Assembly: GCA_013695335.1 (NCBI GenBank)
Contig: JACDAR010000164.1
Coordinates: 1-9,448, forward strand
Origin: Rubrobacter sp.
GTDB lineage: Bacteria > Actinomycetota > Rubrobacteria > Rubrobacterales > Rubrobacteraceae
Direction: 5' to 3'
DNA: 9,448 bases
The notes under the pieces were generated by a model. It did no database searches. It was not told the origin of the DNA and saw only the letters and a list, made by a program, of their open reading frames with translations. The position numbers and the translations under genes are program-made. Numbering within the stretch: position 1 is the stretch's first letter; every line of letters begins with the position of its first letter. Shown here in pieces: positions 5,823-9,448 of this stretch.

Positions 5823-6632
5823 TTATTGATCGCTGGGGACTGTGATCTCCGAGTCGATCTTGTCTTCGTAGCGGGAGTACTGGTTGGTCTCGGAGTCGAA
5901 ATCCACGTACAGTTCGCGCTCCTTGAAAGGGTACTTGCGGAAGACCCGAACCCGACTGCCCTCTATCTCGATGATGTTGTAGCATGGCCGGGTGTTGCCC
6001 CGCAGGCGGGTAGTGGAGGCGGTCCCTGCGTTCACTATGAACATGCCCTCCAGCTTCCACGAATACGGAACGTGCTTGTGCCCGGAGAGCACCAGGTCAA
6101 CGCCGACATCATCCAGAAGCTCAAGCATGTCCCCAGCGTCGAAGATAATGTTCCGCTCGCGGCCCGTGCCTGGAATCGGGATCAGGTGGTGGTGAATCAC
6201 GAAGATCTTCAACCTCTCGCCCGCATCAGCGAAGGCGTGGCGAACGAAGTCGTAATGCTCGCGCCCAACCCGCCCATCGTTCAGATCAGGCTCCGAGGAG
6301 TCCACGCCGACCATCACCGCGTCGTCGAAGCTGATGGCCGAGTACCGCTCTCCGAAGAGCCGCTCGAAGTGGATGTAGCCGACGTTTCGCGAGTCGTGGT
6401 TGCCCGGGATGACCATAACGTTCTCGCATTGGAAGCGCCGCACGTATTCCGCCGACATCTCGAACTCCTGTCGGTATCCAGCGTCCGTAAGATCCCCAGA
6501 CACCACAACCGCCGAGGGGTTCAGGTCGTTTATCTCCAGGATCGAACGTTCCAGAAGGTCGGGGATGAAGTAAGCGCTACCGCAATGGATGTCGCTGATC
6601 TGGCATATCGTCAACCGACCGTCCCCGCCCAT
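5823..6632 (-). CDS. Calcineurin-like metallophosphoesterase (class III cyclic-nucleotide PDE-like)
   Basis: The 269-residue product has the whole two-metal active site of the calcineurin-like family: D14-x-H16 in QISDIHCG, G46-D47 in VVVSGDLTDAG, GNHD (77-80), the HHH run (147-149) and GHKH (184-187). The pattern GDLTDxGxxxEF and the length resemble class III cyclic-nucleotide phosphodiesterases such as CpdA and Rv0805, but such proteins hydrolyse many phosphodiesters and monoesters, so the substrate is unknown. No signal peptide: cytoplasmic. The frame stays open far upstream, across the neighbouring gene, but homology begins at LTICQISDIH, so I place the start at ATG 6632-6630, just before it, with a weak GGGGG ribosome binding site and a promoter about 40 bases upstream. 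The stop lies 4 bases before the diphosphoglycerate synthetase start, which makes that enzyme's product a natural candidate substrate. Confidence 0.9.
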   Translation of the reverse strand: MGGDGRLTICQISDIHCGSAYFIPDLLERSILEINDLNPSAVVVSGDLTDAGYRQEFEMSAEYVRRFQCENVMVIPGNHDSRNVGYIHFERLFGERYSAISFDDAVMVGVDSSEPDLNDGRVGREHYDFVRHAFADAGERLKIFVIHHHLIPIPGTGRERNIIFDAGDMLELLDDVGVDLVLSGHKHVPYSWKLEGMFIVNAGTASTTRLRGNTRPCYNIIEIEGSRVRVFRKYPFKERELYVDFDSETNQYSRYEDKIDSEITVPSDQ

Positions 6633-6700
6633 AAACCCCCGATGTGTAGTCCCGAATAGGCCGCGAGAAGTATACCAGAGCCTCCTCGACCCCCAGAGAG
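6633..6700 (-). other. Spacer between PhnD-like gene and phosphoesterase gene
   Basis: Besides the extended -10 motif I see no hairpin that would end the upstream transcript, so some read-through from the argS unit is possible. No operator-like palindrome stands out. Confidence 0.4.
6669..6677 (-). promoter_or_regulatory. Extended -10 promoter for phosphoesterase-synthetase unit
   Basis: On the minus strand TGGTATACT matches the extended -10 consensus TGnTATAAT at all but one position. It stands in the only spacer (68 bases) upstream of the phosphoesterase gene and would start RNA near 6662, giving a leader of about 30 bases. No good -35 box is seen 16-18 bases upstream, which is usual for extended -10 promoters. 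Confidence 0.5.
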
Positions 6701-7561
6701 TTAAGCCTCTGTCGCCGGAAGGGGGTGGCCTGGCGAAGAGACGCGGTCGAACCCGGCTTTGTAAGCGCCGAGGGCTGACAGCCCGGTAGAGTAATCCGCG
6801 TGGGAGACGGGGACGAAGCGCCTCAAACCGAACCGGGACACGGCATCCCGGAAACACGGGTCCGAGTCCGCCTCCAGGAGACGGGCGCGCAGGCGCTCCT
6901 TCAGGTCTTGGCGGAGCGCCGAGCGGACCACGACGGGCTGAATGGGGAACGGTCCCCAGGTTTGGATCACGCGCAGGCTCTGGCGCAAGGCTGGGTCCTC
7001 CCGAAGCAGCATACCCAGGACGTTGGAGTCTATGGCCGCCGCGTCCACCTCGCCGCAGAGTATCGCCTCCAGGGATTTGAGGTGGGATCCGGAGTGAACC
7101 AAACTGCCGAAGAACCGGCCATTCGCTCCCATCTCCGCCAGTTTCCCGAGGAGGCTGTGGTAGCCGCTCAATGAGCACGCGTCGTTGTACGCCCACGAGC
7201 GGCCCTCCAGATCGCCAAACGAACGAACCGGACCATCCCGCCGGGCCACGACGTCGCAGAAGTAGACGGGCCTCCCTCTCGCCCGGCCATCCTCGAACAC
7301 GGGGGCGGCTCCAAGCAACTCCACGGGCGGACGGGCCAGCCCTCGCAGCCACGCAAACGACGGGGAACACAGAAACCCCACATCAGCTTTGCCATCCGAG
7401 AATGGATCGTAGCCACCTTTCTCCGGCCCCGAAACCCGGGTCTCCGACACGAGCGAGACCCGCGTACTCCCGAGCGCCCGGCGCGCGAGATCCGTCACCG
7501 CTTCGAAGAGCGCCAGCGGGATACTCGGGGACAGGTAGGTGATGAATCGCAACTGTCGCAA
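6701..7561 (-). CDS. PhnD-family substrate-binding-like protein without signal peptide
   Basis: The 286 residues match the PhnD/SsuA-type periplasmic binding-protein fold that captures phosphonate, phosphite or related ions for ABC importers. Family marks are the first strand LRFITYLSPSIP (4-15), KADVGFLCSPSF (58-69), the hinge motif WAYNDACSLSGYHSL (123-137), SGSHLKSLEAI (157-167) and DAAAIDS (173-179). The fold begins at residue 4: there is no signal peptide, lipobox or membrane segment, so as written it stays in the cytoplasm. No permease or ATPase gene is next to it. It may be an orphan binding protein acting as a ligand sensor, or its true ligand may be something else. The start is TTG at 7561-7559, chosen because AGGGG at 7571-7567 sits 5 bases before it; it follows argS by 9 bases and is likely co-transcribed with it. 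Its stop precedes the phosphoesterase promoter. Confidence 0.82.
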   Translation of the reverse strand: MRQLRFITYLSPSIPLALFEAVTDLARRALGSTRVSLVSETRVSGPEKGGYDPFSDGKADVGFLCSPSFAWLRGLARPPVELLGAAPVFEDGRARGRPVYFCDVVARRDGPVRSFGDLEGRSWAYNDACSLSGYHSLLGKLAEMGANGRFFGSLVHSGSHLKSLEAILCGEVDAAAIDSNVLGMLLREDPALRQSLRVIQTWGPFPIQPVVVRSALRQDLKERLRARLLEADSDPCFRDAVSRFGLRRFVPVSHADYSTGLSALGAYKAGFDRVSSPGHPLPATEA

Positions 7562-7566
7562 AAGTA

Positions 7567-7571
7567 CCCCT
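7567..7571 (-). promoter_or_regulatory. Ribosome binding site deciding the TTG start of the PhnD-like gene
   Basis: AGGGG on the minus strand begins at the last base of the argS TGA stop and ends 5 bases before TTG at 7561. A second in-frame TTG three codons on would be 14 bases away, so the first is preferred. An upstream extension is impossible without entering argS. Confidence 0.6.
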
Positions 7572-9211
7572 CACATCTTCTCGGGCGCGCTCACTCCCAG
7601 GAGGTCCAGGCCCGACCGGAGCACGTTCTTGGTTGCGGCGCAGAGTGCCAATCGCCTTTGCCTCGTCTCCTCGTCGTCAACCAGCACCCGATGCACCGTG
7701 TAGAACTGATGGAAGCGGGTGGCGAGGGTCTCGAGGTAAGTGGGGATCGGGTGCGCCTCCCGACTGGCCGCAGCGTTCTCGACCACGCGCGGGAAGTCGA
7801 GTAGTTCCATAGCCAGCGCCCGCTCCTCCGGTGCAAGCTGCGAAGCCGGGATCTCACCGACTGTCTCAGGATCTAACTCGGCGCGGCGGAAGATGCTTGC
7901 GATACGGGCGTGGGCGTACTGCACGTAGAAGACTGGGTTCTCGTCCGACTGTTTTATGGCGAGGTCGAGATCGAAGTTCATCTCGGTGTTGTGCGAGGAG
8001 CGGACGTAGAAGTAGCGCGCCACGTCCTCGCCCACCTCGTCGAGCAGTTCATCGAGGGTGACGATGTGACCGGCCCGCTTGCTGAATTTGACCTGCTCGC
8101 CCTCGCTTATGAGCTTGACTAGCCGCACTAGCTCAACGTCGAGGAAGTCCTCGGGTAACCCGAGCGCCACGAGACCGGCTCGGATGCGCGGTGGGTATCC
8201 CGCGTGATCCGCGCCGAGCACGTCAACGGCGGTCCCAAAACCCCGGTCCCACTTGTCCCTGTGGTATGCGACGTCTGGGGCCATGTATGTGTACGAACCG
8301 TCGCTCTTTACCAGCACGCGGTCCTTGTCATCCCCGAACCGCGATGTGGCAAGCCAGGATGCGCCTTCGCTCTTGTATACGTTGCCGCCCTCGCGAAGCT
8401 GTTCGACGACCTCCTCCACTTTTCCTGATTCGTAGAGGCTCTTCTCGTTGAAATACCTGTCGAAGCGCACACCGACGCGGGCAAGCGTCTTCTTGATGTC
8501 GTCCATACACCAGCCGGTCGAGAAAACGCTGATCTCCCGCAGCGCGTCCTCGGTCTCCATATCGAGGAGCCGCTCTCCATACTCGGAGTCGAGATCCCGG
8601 GCGATCTCCTCAAGGTAGTCACCCTGATACAGCCCCTCGGAATCGGCGACCGACCACTCTCTGCCGTGCATCCTGGCGTAGCGAATGGCAACGGACTCCC
8701 CGAAAAGGCGGATCTGGTTTCCCCCGTCGTTGAAGTAGTATTCCCGCGAGACCTTCCTGCCCGCCGCCTCCATGATGCGGGCCAGCGAATCTCCGTAAGC
8801 AGCCTGCCGTCCGTGACCGACGTGCATCGGCCCTGTAGGGTTCACGCTCACGAACTCCAGCATCACCGGCTCACCGGAAGGCTCCTGACGCCCATAATGA
8901 GCGCCGTCGCGCAACAGGCCGTTCAGCTCATTCCACAAAGTCTCCGGCGAGAGCCAGAAGTTGATGAAGCCTGGACCGGCGACCTCGACGTGATCCACTA
9001 TAGCCTCGGCCTCCGTGGCATCGGCGATCTTCTGCGCCACCTCACGCGGATTGCGCCTGAAAACCTTCGCGTTCGCCAGCGCGACGTTGGTTGCGAAGTC
9101 GCCGTGCCGCGCATCACCGGGACGCTCGACGTGGATACCGTTCAGTTCGACCCCGAATGTATCCCGCACGGCGGCCCTGATCACACCCGCCACCCGGCCT
9201 TCGAGGTTCAC
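7571..9211 (-). CDS. argS: Arginyl-tRNA synthetase
   Basis: This class I synthetase charges tRNA-Arg with arginine. The 546-residue length is normal. The N-terminal tRNA-binding domain (about 1-90) includes HGDFATNVAL (36-45) and AGPGFINFWL (78-87). The catalytic core has VNPTGPMHVGHGRQAAYGD (123-141), with the HIGH motif as HVGH (130-133), and YYFNDGGNQI (158-167). The KMSKS-equivalent loop is KFSKR (375-379) in EQVKFSKRAG, followed by the DALR-type anticodon-binding domain to the C-terminus (FYVQYAHARI at 428-437). All key motifs are intact. The start is GTG at 9211-9209, overlapping the DUF3006 stop as GTGA, with GGAAGGGA upstream inside that gene; the two are translationally coupled. A PhnD-like gene follows after 9 bases. 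Confidence 0.98.
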   Translation of the reverse strand: MNLEGRVAGVIRAAVRDTFGVELNGIHVERPGDARHGDFATNVALANAKVFRRNPREVAQKIADATEAEAIVDHVEVAGPGFINFWLSPETLWNELNGLLRDGAHYGRQEPSGEPVMLEFVSVNPTGPMHVGHGRQAAYGDSLARIMEAAGRKVSREYYFNDGGNQIRLFGESVAIRYARMHGREWSVADSEGLYQGDYLEEIARDLDSEYGERLLDMETEDALREISVFSTGWCMDDIKKTLARVGVRFDRYFNEKSLYESGKVEEVVEQLREGGNVYKSEGASWLATSRFGDDKDRVLVKSDGSYTYMAPDVAYHRDKWDRGFGTAVDVLGADHAGYPPRIRAGLVALGLPEDFLDVELVRLVKLISEGEQVKFSKRAGHIVTLDELLDEVGEDVARYFYVRSSHNTEMNFDLDLAIKQSDENPVFYVQYAHARIASIFRRAELDPETVGEIPASQLAPEERALAMELLDFPRVVENAAASREAHPIPTYLETLATRFHQFYTVHRVLVDDEETRQRRLALCAATKNVLRSGLDLLGVSAPEKM

Positions 9212-9432
9212 CTGCCGTCCCTTCCGAGCAGCTCTTCCATCAGCCGCCGATTCTCCGCCGAAAGCCGATCCGTCTCCCCCCTGTCGTGCTCGAAGCGCAT
9301 CGTAAAAACATCGCCAACCGAGGCATCCTCTGGCAGCAAGTCACGCGGCACGTCGAAGCTACGCTTGCCGTCGGGGTAAAGGGATAAGATCGCCCAACCG
9401 CCGTCCTCGAACCTGTCTATCTGTACGTGCAT
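9208..9432 (-). CDS. DUF3006 domain protein
   Basis: This 74-residue protein matches the DUF3006 pattern: VQIDRFEDGGWAILSL (3-18), a short strand-rich core, VPRDLLPEDASVGDVF (28-43), and a charged C-terminal helix with ET-x-RL (53-57). The family is common in Gram-positive bacteria and has no known function; it is small, soluble and has no signal peptide. ATG start with no ribosome binding site, but with a -10-like motif seven bases before it, which suggests a leaderless mRNA. It overlaps argS by 4 bases and is the first gene of that unit within the window. Whether it helps ArgS or is only a co-expressed leader gene is not visible in the sequence. Confidence 0.85.
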   Translation of the reverse strand: MHVQIDRFEDGGWAILSLYPDGKRSFDVPRDLLPEDASVGDVFTMRFEHDRGETDRLSAENRRLMEELLGRDGR

Positions 9433-9439
9433 ATATGTA

Positions 9440-9448
9440 ATTCTAGCA
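9440..9448 (-). promoter_or_regulatory. Extended -10 of a likely leaderless DUF3006-argS transcript
   Basis: On the minus strand TGCTAGAAT matches the extended -10 consensus at all but one position. Seven bases separate TAGAAT from the A of the DUF3006 ATG, the distance at which transcription starts, so the mRNA would begin at or next to the start codon. The -35 region lies outside the window. Confidence 0.5.

Noticed and set aside
5826..6659. 277-codon plus-strand open frame antisense to the phosphoesterase
   Set aside because: It lies opposite a gene with a complete catalytic motif set and has no family resemblance of its own.
6633..7370. Open upstream extension of the phosphoesterase frame, giving a 515-residue reading
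   Set aside because: The extra part overlaps the PhnD-like gene in another frame, is rich in Arg, Gly and Pro, and has no recognisable domain; the phosphoesterase homology begins right after the internal ATG at 6632, which also has a promoter upstream.
1..9448. CRISPR arrays, insertion sequences, tRNA or rRNA genes
   Set aside because: I looked for regular direct repeats, transposase motifs, long inverted repeats and tRNA-like cloverleafs in the spacers and saw none; coding density leaves almost no room for them.

Overview
The window reads as one block of a high-GC bacterial chromosome in which every supportable gene lies on the minus strand. The gene content (rho, rpmE, DUF1385 and prfA in a row), a Rho with a long low-complexity insert after its N-terminal domain, frequent GTG and TTG starts, a likely leaderless transcript and GlpX similarity to the mycobacterial type all suggest an actinobacterium. 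A Rubrobacter-like or other deep-branching lineage is my best guess, but this is inference from memory of families and not a search result. I see no mobile element, CRISPR array, tRNA or rRNA.

In the direction of transcription (right to left), unit 1 is a DUF3006 protein, argS (arginyl-tRNA synthetase; GTGA overlap with the previous stop) and a periplasmic-binding-protein-like PhnD-family protein without a signal peptide. The DUF3006 gene has an extended -10 motif seven bases from its ATG and no ribosome binding site, so it probably starts a leaderless mRNA.

Unit 2 starts from an extended -10 promoter near 6670 and holds a complete calcineurin-like metallophosphoesterase followed 4 bases later by a homologue of cyclic 2,3-diphosphoglycerate synthetase, an enzyme best known from thermophilic methanogens. 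An imperfect hairpin follows. Next comes a class II fructose-1,6-bisphosphatase (GlpX) homologue in which several residues of the expected metal and catalytic site are replaced, while the sugar-phosphate-binding half is well kept. Together these three genes look like a small C3/C6 phosphate-metabolism cluster, and this is the most interesting part of the window.

Unit 3 is the information-processing block: rho, then, after a strong hairpin, rpmE (zinc-binding L31), the DUF1385 (YqhQ-like) membrane protein and the first 164 codons of prfA, which runs off the left edge. No gap between genes exceeds 139 bases, so there are no large unexplained stretches.
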